A stretch of DNA of 64,000 nt from Bacilli bacterium (GCA_017410525.1 JAFQQQ010000009.1:1-64000); one strand, 5' to 3'. Shown: positions 8,965 through 17,500, numbered from the stretch's first letter. The notes: generated by a model not told the origin, from the sequence alone. Program-made: numbers and translations.

Positions 8965-9743
8965 CTTGGATACCCCATATACATTGTACCTTTTGTAATA
9001 ATACCACCTATTCCTTCTTTTCCATATTTAGTACTAGATATAATATCTTTTAAATCTATATCTTTATTTATATCAGCTAAACTCATACGACTTGCAATTA
9101 TAGCAGGATCTAAAGCATGTATATTTATTCTTTTAGGACTTGAAGCGAAATTAGCACCTGCTTTTATCAATTCTTCATAATCAGATTGACAAGCACCTGC
9201 TATTATAACTAGTTTTTCATGACTCTTTTCAAACTTTCTCGCTTCTTTAACTGCCTTAACAAAATTAATGCTATTCTTATAACTATTTATATCGTGTACC
9301 CCACCTTTTTTCTTATAATATGCATCATGACCCGTTATAACTAATATATTAGGATTATATTCTTCTAAATATTCACTTATTTTATTGGGAACTATATTTT
9401 CATCTTCACATATTCCCATGGCCATTAAATTAATATTATTATAATACTTTAAACACCTATCCAAATATTCTCTATCGCCATCTATGTGAAGTATCTTACC
9501 TGGAAGATAAAAGTAATCATCTCTATCTAAACTAGTAGAATCTTTAACCCTTTCTATTACATCTTTATCATCACTCATTTTAAAATCTGTTTTAACCAAA
9601 TCCTCTATATCACTGTCTGCATATAATCTAACGTTAGCCCCTTTTAAATAACAAATATCTTCGTCATCAATATCTATTACTTTAAAAATCATATCATGTT
9701 TATGAGATATTCTTGTTACATAATCGCCTACTTTTATATCCAT
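8961..9743 (-). CDS. yabG: YabG-type sporulation protease
   Basis: This 260-residue protein shows the YabG (peptidase family U57) layout. An N-terminal SH3-like segment reads MDIKVGDYVTRISHKHDMIFKVIDI. The core contains HIDGDREYLDRCLKYYN, VITGHDAYYKK and IAGACQSDYEELIKAGANFASSPKR, and the protein ends in KGTMYMGYPR. In endospore formers YabG is made in the mother cell and processes coat and precortex proteins. It is slightly shorter than Bacillus YabG. TTGGTGATAAT precedes the ATG. Its coupling to veg reproduces the Bacillus order. Its presence implies a sporulation programme or a recent ancestor with one. Confidence 0.88.
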   Translation of the reverse strand: MDIKVGDYVTRISHKHDMIFKVIDIDDEDICYLKGANVRLYADSDIEDLVKTDFKMSDDKDVIERVKDSTSLDRDDYFYLPGKILHIDGDREYLDRCLKYYNNINLMAMGICEDENIVPNKISEYLEEYNPNILVITGHDAYYKKKGGVHDINSYKNSINFVKAVKEARKFEKSHEKLVIIAGACQSDYEELIKAGANFASSPKRINIHALDPAIIASRMSLADINKDIDLKDIISSTKYGKEGIGGIITKGTMYMGYPR

Positions 9744-9834
9744 ATTATCACCAATAAAGTATATGATTTTAATTTATTTTTATAACTAGTTGTATAAATA
9801 AAAATTTTTTTATCAATATAATATAGGTGATTAT

Positions 9835-10320
9835 ATGTTAATATATTTAGCTATATTTTTTTGTAAAATAATCGAAAATGCGGTTGGTACTTTAAGGCTT
9901 ATTGTAGTCGCAAATGGCAAAAAAAAATTAGGCGCTATCCTTCAAGGTGTAGTTGCTCTTGTTTGGATATTTGGCACTGGTATTGTAATTGTTGATATAA
10001 ATAAAGATTTATTTAAGATAGTTATATTTGTTATAGGATCTATAGCAGGATCATTTTTAGGCAGTATTATAGAAGAAAAAATTGCTTTAGGCAGTAATAT
10101 GCTTATATGTATTACTAAAGAAAAATTTGAAAATGTTATAAAAGAAAAATTAAATAATTATAAAATAACCACTATATGTGAAAAAGATAATAATTACTCA
10201 GTATTATTAATTATTTTAAAAAGAAAAGAAATAAGTAAAATAAGTAAAACATTAAAGAAAATAGATAGTGATATTGTTATAATAAGTGAAAAAGCAAAAA
10301 CTATAAATAATATAGTCTAA
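9835..10320 (+). CDS. UPF0316 (DUF2179-type) membrane protein
   Basis: This 161-residue protein has three N-terminal membrane helices with the conserved layout of the UPF0316/YebE family (FCKIIENAVGTLRLIVVANGKKKLGAILQ and a GSFLGSIIEEKIALGS junction). A soluble C-terminal DUF2179-like domain follows, which may bind small ligands or partner proteins. The family has no firmly known function. TAGGTGATTAT lies just before the ATG. It is divergent from yabG and may be followed in the same transcript by the tiny ORF at 10370. Confidence 0.85.
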   Translation: MLIYLAIFFCKIIENAVGTLRLIVVANGKKKLGAILQGVVALVWIFGTGIVIVDINKDLFKIVIFVIGSIAGSFLGSIIEEKIALGSNMLICITKEKFENVIKEKLNNYKITTICEKDNNYSVLLIILKRKEISKISKTLKKIDSDIVIISEKAKTINNIV

Positions 10321-10334
10321 TATAATATAAGAAA

Positions 10335-10367
10335 AATCACCTAATAAATAAAATATATTAGGTGATT
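10335..10367 (+). promoter_or_regulatory. 12-bp hairpin covering the ribosome site of the next ORF
   Basis: A perfect inverted repeat (AATCACCTAATA / TATTAGGTGATT, 9-base loop) ends 2 bases before the ATG of the tiny ORF. Its right arm contains the AGGTGATT ribosome site. No T-run follows, so it is not a normal terminator. In RNA it should hide the ribosome site. Confidence 0.6.
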
Positions 10368-10369
10368 AT

Positions 10370-10543
10370 ATGGGAAGATGGTTTCGTTGTAGAGGTTTTT
10401 GGTGGGCATTACTATTAGCTTTTTGTTTTCTTCTATTTTATCAAATTATTCTTACTTTCTTCATTTTTACCAGATTTAATTTCTTCTTGATATTTATTTT
10501 TATGTTTTTTATATTCTTTTGTTTTTTCAGGATATTGTGGTAA
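10370..10543 (+). CDS. Possible tiny hydrophobic protein
   Basis: A 57-codon ORF begins MGRWFRCRGFWWALLLAFCFLL and continues as an almost wholly hydrophobic, Phe-rich chain. AGGTGATTAT before the ATG matches the site of the upstream UPF0316 gene exactly. The basic head plus membrane helix would suit a small membrane peptide. Against it, the distal half read on the opposite strand gives a Lys/Glu-rich frame that also looks protein-like but has no start codon. Only one of these readings can be coding; I favour the plus strand because it alone has a start signal. Confidence 0.4.
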   Translation: MGRWFRCRGFWWALLLAFCFLLFYQIILTFFIFTRFNFFLIFIFMFFIFFCFFRILW

Positions 10544-10554
10544 TTTAAGTATTG

Positions 10555-10588
10555 AAAAAAGGAAAAAATCAAATTTTTTCCTTTTTTT
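10555..10588 (-). terminator. Terminator of recA (bidirectional)
   Basis: A 15-bp stem AAAAAAGGAAAAAAT/ATTTTTTCCTTTTTT with a 3-base loop ends 3 bases before the recA stop. Runs of A and T flank both sides, so it can also end plus-strand transcripts. Confidence 0.85.
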
Positions 10589-10589
10589 A

Positions 10590-11621
10590 TTATTCTTCAG
10601 TTTTTGAACTTCCTATCTCAAGTGCATCATTTTTTTCGAAGTAGGCTCTTACTTTTCTTTCAATTTCTTCTTTCATTTTAGGATTTTTCTTAAGCCATTC
10701 TTTTACATTTTCTTTACCTTGACCTACTTTATCACCATTATATGAATACCAAGCACCACTTTTATCAAGAACGCCTGCTTCAACACCTAGATCCACTATT
10801 TCTCCATTAAGAGAAACCCCTTCACCATAAACTATATCAACTGAACAAGCTTTAAATGGAGGAGCCATTTTGTTTTTAACTACTTTAATATTAGTTCTAT
10901 TACCAATAGCATCACTACCTAATTTAATTTGTTCACCTTTTCTAATTTCAAGTCTTATTGAAGAATAAAATTTAAGTGCTCTTCCACCTGGAGTAACCTC
11001 CGGATTTCCAAACATTACTCCCACTTTTTCTCTTAATTGATTTATAAATATAACTACTGTATTAGTTTTATTAACTATGCCTGATAACTTTCTTAACGCT
11101 TGACTCATTAATCTGGCTTGAAGCCCCACATGAGAGTCACCCATTTCTCCTTCAATTTCTGCTTGCGGCACTAATGCTGCAACTGAATCTACAACAATTA
11201 TACTAATCGCACCACTTCTAACTAATGCTTCACAAATTTCTAATGCTTGTTCCCCATTGTCAGGTTGAGATAATAACAAATCATTTATATTAACTCCTAA
11301 TTTAGAAGCATATATTGGATCTAACGCATGTTCAGCATCTATAAACGCTGCCCTTCCACCCTTCTTCTGGGCTTCAGCAATTGCATGAAGAGCGAAAGTT
11401 GTCTTACCGCTTGATTCAGGCCCAAATATTTCTATAATTCTTCCTTTAGGATATCCACCTATTCCTAAAGCTATATCTAGTGAAATAGAACCACTTGGTA
11501 TCGTATCTATTTTTTGATGTTCTCTTTCACCTAGTTTCATCACAGCCCCTTTTCCAAATTGTTTTTCTATATCTGATAAAACTTGATCTAACGTTTTATC
11601 AGAACTAACTGATTTTGCCAT
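10590..11621 (-). CDS. recA: Recombinase A
   Basis: This 343-residue RecA is of normal length. It has Walker [10 protein letters not shown] (about residues 66-74), Walker [12 protein letters not shown]1 loop residues ([22 protein letters not shown]) and L2 ([22 protein letters not shown]). It drives homologous strand exchange and activates LexA self-cleavage. TAAAGGAGGACG precedes the ATG. It is a single-gene unit with a near-consensus promoter, a candidate LexA box and a strong terminator, so its expression is probably damage-inducible. No lexA lies in the window. Confidence 0.99.
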   Translation of the reverse strand: MAKSVSSDKTLDQVLSDIEKQFGKGAVMKLGEREHQKIDTIPSGSISLDIALGIGGYPKGRIIEIFGPESSGKTTFALHAIAEAQKKGGRAAFIDAEHALDPIYASKLGVNINDLLLSQPDNGEQALEICEALVRSGAISIIVVDSVAALVPQAEIEGEMGDSHVGLQARLMSQALRKLSGIVNKTNTVVIFINQLREKVGVMFGNPEVTPGGRALKFYSSIRLEIRKGEQIKLGSDAIGNRTNIKVVKNKMAPPFKACSVDIVYGEGVSLNGEIVDLGVEAGVLDKSGAWYSYNGDKVGQGKENVKEWLKKNPKMKEEIERKVRAYFEKNDALEIGSSKTEE

Positions 11622-11652
11622 TTAATACGTCCTCCTTTATAATCACAATTAC

Positions 11653-11681
11653 ATTATACTAAAGTAAAATTAGTTTGTCAA
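11653..11681 (-). promoter_or_regulatory. Promoter of recA
   Basis: Perfect TTGACA and TATAAT boxes with 17-base spacing lie on the minus strand, about 30 bases before the recA start codon. Confidence 0.9.
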
Positions 11682-11690
11682 TAGTTTTTG

Positions 11691-11704
11691 CGAACATTTG
11701 TATA
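11691..11704 (-). promoter_or_regulatory. Candidate LexA (SOS) box of recA
   Basis: The site reads TATACAAATGTTCG, matching 10 of 14 positions of the Bacillus LexA consensus CGAACATATGTTCG; one half-site is perfect. It lies 9 bases upstream of the -35. Confidence 0.5.
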
Positions 11705-11735
11705 GTTTTTCTGCATCCAATTTTTTACAAAAATT

Positions 11736-11759
11736 AAAAAAGAGTGAAATTAATCACTC
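11736..11759 (-). terminator. Intrinsic terminator
   Basis: A GAGTGA/TCACTC stem holds the stop codon of the gene at 11750 in its loop. A run of six T residues follows on the minus strand. Confidence 0.7.
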
Positions 11760-12367
11760 AGTTTTCTTTCATATATTTTGTTATAAGTACTTATAAGCCA
11801 TTTTCCATTAACGTTTTCATATGTTAATAATAATATTTTTTGTATTTTTTCTAAGTTGCTACCACTCACTATTTGATTATTAACCGTCTTATATGAAAAA
11901 CAATTAATAGTTACCCTAAAAGTTAATTTTTCTTTACTGTATTCAGTTATAGTATAACCAATTAAATCTATACCGTCTGTAATATCGGCAAATCCGTTAC
12001 TTCGAAAATTTTCTATTCTACTTATATTGAATTCTTTTAAGTGACCGGTTAATATATCATCAAAATTTGTATCAAAAGTTTTTATCTTGTTTTCCATATC
12101 TACATATTTAGAATATAACTCACTCATAAGAATATCTGCATTTACACTATTATCTATATTATTTATTTCTTCTTTTGTTAAACCTTCTTTTACAGAAAAT
12201 CTAGCACCCTTATTTTTATTTATAAGTTGATTTACTTCAGTATACTTTTTCTTTTGCTTATTTTGAAATCTACTAGCAATTATAATGCCTATAGAACATA
12301 TAATAATAGTTATAGATGTAATTGCAACTACAATTATAAAACCTATATTTGATAACACATTAATCAC
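11750..12367 (-). CDS. Membrane-anchored protein, Tim44-like C-terminal domain
   Basis: This 205-residue protein has one N-terminal membrane helix (about residues 8-30), a Lys-rich linker, then a soluble alpha+beta domain. That domain (MSELYSKYVDMENKIKTFDTNFDDILTGHLKE...; TFRVTINCFSY...; WLISTYNKIYERK) looks like the Tim44/Mba1-type fold. In bacteria such anchored domains are of unknown role, perhaps in membrane-protein assembly. The family call is by eye and moderate. AGAGGTGATTA precedes the ATG. Confidence 0.6.
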   Translation of the reverse strand: MINVLSNIGFIIVVAITSITIIICSIGIIIASRFQNKQKKKYTEVNQLINKNKGARFSVKEGLTKEEINNIDNSVNADILMSELYSKYVDMENKIKTFDTNFDDILTGHLKEFNISRIENFRSNGFADITDGIDLIGYTITEYSKEKLTFRVTINCFSYKTVNNQIVSGSNLEKIQKILLLTYENVNGKWLISTYNKIYERKLSD

Positions 12368-12405
12368 CTCTTTATTCTATATATATTATAGATTAAAAAA
12401 AAGAA

Positions 12406-12897
12406 TTATTCAACTCTTTTTATATTAAATATTTTAGCAATTAAACTAATAATAATAAATATGATTATTCCATATATAACATTAACCAATAATGAATTGC
12501 ATATTCCCTCTATCAAAAACGTTTCATTAAATGTAACGTAATCGATTATACATAATAATAAATAACTAATTATTCTATAAATACAAATTACTATTACGTT
12601 TATAAAATTAGAATTAACAACATTATAATTCATATAGTTATATCCAAGTATTATAAATCCACTACAAATACCAAAACTAATTGTATTTATAAATGGTGAT
12701 CCTGTAAATGAAATATCATAAAATAATCCACATATTATAGATAGTATTACAAAGTTAAAATTATCTTTTTTAAAATATGGATAAAGTATGGTTAAACTTG
12801 TTAATAAAAACAACGGAGCTAAAAAGCTATAAACATTTACAATGTTTGTGAATGTTGCCTCAAATAGAAACGAGAATATCAAAATAATATATATCAT
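12406..12897 (-). CDS. mreD: Rod shape-determining protein MreD
   Basis: This 163-residue hydrophobic protein has five to six membrane helices, including FYDISFTGSPFINTISFGICS, typical of MreD. It lies directly after mreC with a one-base stop/start overlap (TAATG). MreD acts with MreC, RodA and a class B PBP in lateral wall synthesis. The sequence is poorly conserved, so gene order carries much of the assignment. Confidence 0.87.
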   Translation of the reverse strand: MIYIILIFSFLFEATFTNIVNVYSFLAPLFLLTSLTILYPYFKKDNFNFVILSIICGLFYDISFTGSPFINTISFGICSGFIILGYNYMNYNVVNSNFINVIVICIYRIISYLLLCIIDYVTFNETFLIEGICNSLLVNVIYGIIIFIIISLIAKIFNIKRVE

Positions 12898-13742
12898 TAT
12901 TCTTCTGCCTTTCTATTTAAAATAGTTACTATACTTATATTTTCAAACTCTACAGAAGGTTTAACTTCAACAACACTGTCTAAATCATATTCATCTTTAA
13001 CTATTTTAGAGACTTTACCTATTATTATTCCACTAGGAAAGTAATCTGTAAGCCCGGTAGTTGTAACTAAATCCCCTTCCTCTATTTTTTTTGAATTAGT
13101 AATACCTTCTATTTTATATACATTATTTTCTTTATCATAACCAGTTAATAATCCATATAAATATTCATCAGACGAATCAATTTTTATAGATATTTTATTA
13201 CTTATTTCATCGCTTGTTAAAAGTTTAACAGTGCTAGAAAAATTACTTACATCTATAATTTTGCCTATAAGACCTTTATTAGTTATTACTGCATCTCCTT
13301 TTTTTATACCATTCTTACTACCTTTATCTATTGTAAGATTATTGTACCAATATCCTATATTTCTATTTACTACGGTAGCATTTATATAAGTATATTCAGA
13401 TAAAGTAGCATTTAAATCTAATGCGGATTTTAACTCTGTAATCTCTTTTTGCAATTCTTCTATTTGAGCATAATATAAATCCGTTTTTTCTACTTTTTCT
13501 TTTAATTCGGTATATTTTTTATATAAGTCCTTTTTTTCATTGAATATTTCAAGTTCATTACTTACAAACTTAATAGGTGCATAAAATACTGTTTGAATGA
13601 ATGTAGTTGTATCTTTTATTGCTTTCTCAAAAAAGTTTAAATCCTTATCATCATCTATTGTATAAGAAGATATCCCAAGTAATAGAGCAAATGATACAAT
13701 TACTATAATTATATATTTTAATATATTATTCTTTCTTTTCAT
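12897..13742 (-). CDS. mreC: Rod shape-determining protein MreC
   Basis: This 281-residue protein has an N-terminal membrane anchor (about residues 9-26), then a coiled coil (EIFNEKKDLYKKYTELKEKVEKT...LQKEITELKSAL). The extracytoplasmic double beta-barrel of MreC follows (VVNRNIGYWYNNLTIDKGSKNGIKKGDAV, then KGLIGKIIDVS). It organises the elongation machinery outside the membrane. AATAGGTGATAAA precedes the ATG. mreB, which in Bacillus lies between radC and mreC, is absent from this spot. Confidence 0.95.
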   Translation of the reverse strand: MKRKNNILKYIIIVIVSFALLLGISSYTIDDDKDLNFFEKAIKDTTTFIQTVFYAPIKFVSNELEIFNEKKDLYKKYTELKEKVEKTDLYYAQIEELQKEITELKSALDLNATLSEYTYINATVVNRNIGYWYNNLTIDKGSKNGIKKGDAVITNKGLIGKIIDVSNFSSTVKLLTSDEISNKISIKIDSSDEYLYGLLTGYDKENNVYKIEGITNSKKIEEGDLVTTTGLTDYFPSGIIIGKVSKIVKDEYDLDSVVEVKPSVEFENISIVTILNRKAEE

Positions 13743-13781
13743 TTTATCACCTATTTTTATTATAGTACATTTTAATTTGTT

Positions 13782-14471
13782 TTAAAAGCAAATATCATTA
13801 TTTTCTAAAAAACTATAATAATTATTTTTAGTTATTATTATATGATCTAAAAACTTAACTCCAAGTATTTTAGATGCTTGAACCAAATTATTAGTTATAT
13901 CAAAATCTTGTTTACTTGGAAGTGCATTTCCCCCTGGATGATTGTGCACACAAATGATTGCACTTGCACCAAGTAAATACGACTCTTTAAATATTTCTCT
14001 GGGGTGTACTAGGCTATAATTAACAGTGCCAATAAAAAGAAGTTTATCTCCTATTATTTTTTTGCTATTATCTAAATATATAGCAAAAAAATATTCTTGT
14101 TTTTTGTCCCCTATTTTTTCTTTATAATATTTGTAAACTAATTCAGCACTATTTAATTTAATATTCTTCAATGAATCTACTTCCCTATTTATTCTTTTAC
14201 CAAGTTCTATACAAGCAATTAAATTACATGCTTTACTTATACCGATCCCTTTAAATTCTCTTAAATATTCTAAGTTAATATCATTTAATTTTTTTATGTT
14301 TTCTATTTTACTTAAAAGTTGACTACCTAAATCTTTAGCAGAGCTGCCCTTAGTTCCTGTTTTAAATATAATTGCAAGCAATTCTTCATTACTTAAGTTT
14401 TCTACCCCATATTCTATCAATCTTTCACAAGGTCTATCTTCCTTAGGTATATCTTTTATTTTAACCCCCAC
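13782..14471 (-). CDS. radC: RadC family JAMM-domain protein
   Basis: This 229-residue RadC has an N-terminal UPF0758 helix-hairpin-helix part (LREFKGIGISKACNLIACIELGKR) and a C-terminal MPN+/JAMM metal site (HNHPGG, then PSKQDFDIT). The RadC/DprA repair role is historical; the biochemical activity is unsettled. The start is a GTG (GTG GGG GTT) preceded by GGAGG and overlaps the upstream gene by 11 bases. The radC-mreC-mreD order matches Bacillus except for the missing mreB. Confidence 0.95.
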   Translation of the reverse strand: MGVKIKDIPKEDRPCERLIEYGVENLSNEELLAIIFKTGTKGSSAKDLGSQLLSKIENIKKLNDINLEYLREFKGIGISKACNLIACIELGKRINREVDSLKNIKLNSAELVYKYYKEKIGDKKQEYFFAIYLDNSKKIIGDKLLFIGTVNYSLVHPREIFKESYLLGASAIICVHNHPGGNALPSKQDFDITNNLVQASKILGVKFLDHIIITKNNYYSFLENNDICF

Positions 14472-14919
14472 TGATTACTACCTCCTCATATTTTACTAAA
14501 ACTTGATTTATTATAGACGAGATTGCTGTTTCATCATTTGTATTTTTTAAAACAGTATCATAATTTTCTAATAACCCTAAAAAATTTTTATTAGTTATAC
14601 CATACTCTTTTATTATTGTTTCATTACCTATATTTTTATAATAGTTTACTATCTTTTCGGCGTTTTCTTTTAATTCGGTTATCCCAACATAAACATAATA
14701 CAAATTATCTTGTTTACTATAAACATAATTTTGGAGTGATATTGTATTTTCTTCTAAACTTTCTAAAGTAGAAAAAACTCCGTATTGTATAAAATATAAA
14801 GTATCTCCTTTATTTGCTACTTTAATTCCTTCATAAGCATCATATTGTTTTAGAAAAAAATTAGAAAGGAAAAAACCAATGATTAGAGCTATTATGAATG
14901 TTAATAAATATTTTTTCAT
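14461..14919 (-). CDS. Membrane-anchored SPOR-like protein, positional counterpart of SpoIIB
   Basis: This 152-residue protein has an N-terminal signal anchor (about residues 4-23) and a central SPOR-like repeat (YFIQYGVFSTLESLEENTISL ... YYVYVGITELKENAEKIVNYYKNIG). The tail is helical. SPOR domains bind glycan strands stripped of stem peptides at division septa. In Bacillus subtilis the SPOR protein SpoIIB lies just upstream of maf-radC-mreBCD, so position and domain agree. It is much shorter than SpoIIB, so a general septal role is also possible. GGTGATAAT precedes the ATG. Confidence 0.68.
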   Translation of the reverse strand: MKKYLLTFIIALIIGFFLSNFFLKQYDAYEGIKVANKGDTLYFIQYGVFSTLESLEENTISLQNYVYSKQDNLYYVYVGITELKENAEKIVNYYKNIGNETIIKEYGITNKNFLGLLENYDTVLKNTNDETAISSIINQVLVKYEEVVISGG

Positions 14920-14969
14920 ATTATCACCAAATTTATTGTAGCTTAATCATTAGTTTTATTTTGTCGAAA

Positions 14970-17120
14970 TTAGTCTTCTTCGTCGTCTTTCTTAACTAGG
15001 ACCTCTCTAGGTTTAGAACCGTTTTGTGGACCTACTATCCCCCTATCTTCTAGTAGATCAATGCATCTTGCTGCTCTATTATATCCAAGTCTAAATCTTC
15101 TTTGTAAAAGTGAGGCACTTGCTTTACCTTGTTCTATAACAAAATCTACTATTTCGTTATATAAAGGTTCTTCGTAATCATCTCTACTATCTAACATAGT
15201 AGTAGCGCCTCTTTCCTCATCATCCATTAGTAATGATTCATCATAACTAGCTTTTTGTTGATTACAAACATAATCTACTATAGCTTTGGTTTCATCTTCA
15301 GAAATAAATGTTCCTTGGATACGGACAGGAGCATTTGTTCCTTGCGGTAAAAAAAGCATATCACCTTTACCTAGTAATTTTTCAGCGCCTACCATGTCAA
15401 GTATCGTTCTTGAATCAATACCACTTGATACAGCGAATGATATTCTTGATGGAATATTAGCTTTAACTATACCTGTAATTACATCTGTAGAAGGTCTTTG
15501 TGTTGCAACAATCAAATGTATTCCTGCTGCACGTGCCATTTGTGTAATTCTCATAATTGAATCTTCTACTTCTTTGGCAGCAACTAACATTAAATCTGCA
15601 AGTTCATCTATTACTACAACGATAAAAGGCATTCTCTTAGTTTGTTCTTCTTCAGGAAGTCCTTCGTTCTTTTTATCTATATATGCATTATAACTTTCAA
15701 TATTTTTTGTTTTGCTTTCTTCAAAAACTTCATATCTTCTTTCCATTTCAGCAACTATTCTTTTTAAAGCAACATTTGCTCTTTTAGGATCAGTTACCAC
15801 TGGAGCCATTAAATGTGGCACTCCATTATAAATAGAAAGTTCTACTTTTTTAGGATCCACAAGCACAAGCTTAACTTCATCCGGTTTAGCTCTCATAAGG
15901 ATAGATGCAAGTATACTGTTAATACAAACGGATTTACCACTACCAGTAGCTCCCGCAACTAAAAGGTGTGGAGTTTTATTAATTTCCATCCATTGTGGAT
16001 TACCCATTATATCTCTACCAAGAACTGTAAGTAATTTAGAATTAACTTTACTAGCCGGAAGACTTGTTAAAACTTCTCTAACACTTACCATGGAAATTTT
16101 TCTATTTGGAAGTTCAATCCCTATAGTACTTTTACCTGGAATAGGTGCTTGAATACGAACATCTTTAGCAGCTAAAGCAAGAGCAATTTCTCTATTTAAA
16201 CTAAGTATTTTACTTACTTTAGTTCCTGCTTTTATTTCAAGTTCATATTGAGTTACCGCAGGTCCTACGTGTGTATCTACTACTTTTGCTTCTATTCCAA
16301 AATCCATTAATACTTGAATAAGTATTGGTATATTATTTTTTATTGCAAGCTCATTTTCCTTACCATCAGTTTTAATTGGTTTATTTAAAAGTGAAATTGG
16401 TGGATAAACATATCTTTTACTTGGTTTATCATCCGTAACAGGAATAACTACTTCTACTTCTGGTTCTTCTTTTACTTGTTCTTTTTTCTTTCTTTCTCTT
16501 TTTGAAACATGAACTTTACCAGCTACTTTTTTAACTTCGTCTTTAGTTTTCTTCATCATTTCAAAAATAGTAAGACCTGTATAAATTATCAATCCGCATA
16601 CTATTAAAGCAAAACATATAAACCATGTCCCATTAAGAGTTAGAAGGGTCGCAAATACACTAACAAATATTGCCCCTATTATACCTCCTCCTGTTTCTGG
16701 AATCCAAAAGTCTTGTTTAATACCTTTCATAACGTTATCAACAGTAGTTTTTAATACATTCATTCCATCTTCTAATATATTGAAATTATTTGGATCTATT
16801 TCATTTGCTTCAATATAACTTATGTGTAACAAAGTAAGTATTCCTATAATAATTATAAAAAGCCCAATTGATTTTCCTGTAACTATTTTAGGCTGTTTTC
16901 TCTTTATTATAGTGTATAATCCTATACCACATAATACTACTAAAAACAAAGCCCAAAGAGTTCCAAATAAAAAACAAGAAAACCCTTTTATAAAATCCGC
17001 AACCATTCCAAAAGGACAAAGGCCTACGATTGCTATTAATACTAAAAATATTCCTTTTAATTCTACTATGTAACCTACCGGTTCTACTTCTTCTTCTTTA
17101 CGTTTTTTCTTTTTTGCCAT
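14970..17120 (-). CDS. ftsK: DNA translocase FtsK/SpoIIIE
   Basis: This 716-residue protein has a Lys-rich head and four membrane helices in the first ~190 residues. A short charged linker, the alpha/beta motor (Walker A GATGSGKSV near residue 390; Walker B FIVVVIDELADLM) and a C-terminal gamma winged helix (ASLLQRRFRLGYNRAARCIDLLEDRGIVG) follow. It pumps chromosomal DNA through the division or sporulation septum, reading oriented KOPS/SRS sites. I choose 17120 as start because GGAGG lies 5 bases before that ATG; the ATG 12 bases upstream overlaps the site. Confidence 0.97.
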   Translation of the reverse strand: MAKKKKRKEEEVEPVGYIVELKGIFLVLIAIVGLCPFGMVADFIKGFSCFLFGTLWALFLVVLCGIGLYTIIKRKQPKIVTGKSIGLFIIIIGILTLLHISYIEANEIDPNNFNILEDGMNVLKTTVDNVMKGIKQDFWIPETGGGIIGAIFVSVFATLLTLNGTWFICFALIVCGLIIYTGLTIFEMMKKTKDEVKKVAGKVHVSKRERKKKEQVKEEPEVEVVIPVTDDKPSKRYVYPPISLLNKPIKTDGKENELAIKNNIPILIQVLMDFGIEAKVVDTHVGPAVTQYELEIKAGTKVSKILSLNREIALALAAKDVRIQAPIPGKSTIGIELPNRKISMVSVREVLTSLPASKVNSKLLTVLGRDIMGNPQWMEINKTPHLLVAGATGSGKSVCINSILASILMRAKPDEVKLVLVDPKKVELSIYNGVPHLMAPVVTDPKRANVALKRIVAEMERRYEVFEESKTKNIESYNAYIDKKNEGLPEEEQTKRMPFIVVVIDELADLMLVAAKEVEDSIMRITQMARAAGIHLIVATQRPSTDVITGIVKANIPSRISFAVSSGIDSRTILDMVGAEKLLGKGDMLFLPQGTNAPVRIQGTFISEDETKAIVDYVCNQQKASYDESLLMDDEERGATTMLDSRDDYEEPLYNEIVDFVIEQGKASASLLQRRFRLGYNRAARCIDLLEDRGIVGPQNGSKPREVLVKKDDEED

Positions 17121-17190
17121 AAATACCTCCATAGTCTACAACAATATTATAACATAAATATACTTAAAAATAACAAAAAAAGTTTTTCTT

Positions 17191-17331
17191 TTATACTAAA
17201 TTATACATTGTGTTATAAATTCTTTCATCACTTGCATATTCCATTATAAATTGATTATCTTTTTTACATATTATTATTCCTATTGTTTTATATTGATTTA
17301 TACTTTTTATGTTCCTATCTATATAATTCAT
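17191..17331 (-). pseudogene. Collapsed DUF1016 nuclease gene (start fused to C-terminus)
   Basis: A 46-codon ORF reads MNYIDRNIKSINQYKTIGIII ... MEYASDERIYN. It matches the last ~48 residues of the intact DUF1016 protein at 50609-51496 (MNYIDKNVKSINQDKTIGIII ... MEYASDDRIFE). Upstream DNA, including the ribosome site and leader, matches the intact gene's leader. The copy therefore lost about 250 codons between two MNY-coding sites, leaving the true start joined to the tail. The PDDEXK core and DUF1016 N-terminal domain are gone, so no nuclease can be made. The tail ORF is still open. Confidence 0.85.
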
Positions 17332-17425
17332 ATAGTTAACTCCTTTGAAACAAGATAACACATACAAATTATTTAATCAAATGAACATTTTGATTTATTT
17401 GTTAATTTATTTTTACAGTAATTAA

Positions 17426-17460
17426 AAAACTACAGACAAAATTCTATTTCCTGTAGTTTT
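17426..17460 (-). terminator. Terminator of the exchanger gene, part of the cassette
   Basis: A 10-bp stem AAAACTACAG/CTGTAGTTTT with a 15-base loop is followed by T residues on the minus strand. The same hairpin lies at 51592-51624. Confidence 0.8.
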
Positions 17461-17500
17461 AACTATTACAATTTTATAAAAACACTATAAATTTTATTTT

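Larger units (their letters stand above)
17191..17490 (-). repeat. Shortened copy of the DUF1016 cassette
   Basis: The leader and terminator (about 17332-17490) match 51497-51655 closely, including the strings TTGTTTC, GATAACACA, TTATTTAATCAAATGAAC and the CTACAG hairpin. Both copies begin just past the stop codon of an upstream minus-strand gene (the exchanger here, polC there). This stretch has no other gene. Confidence 0.8.

Noticed and set aside
10400-10545. Minus-strand Lys/Glu-rich frame (LPQYPEKTKEYKK...)
   Set aside because: Amino-acid composition looks protein-like, but no start codon or ribosome site exists and the recA terminator stands directly before it.
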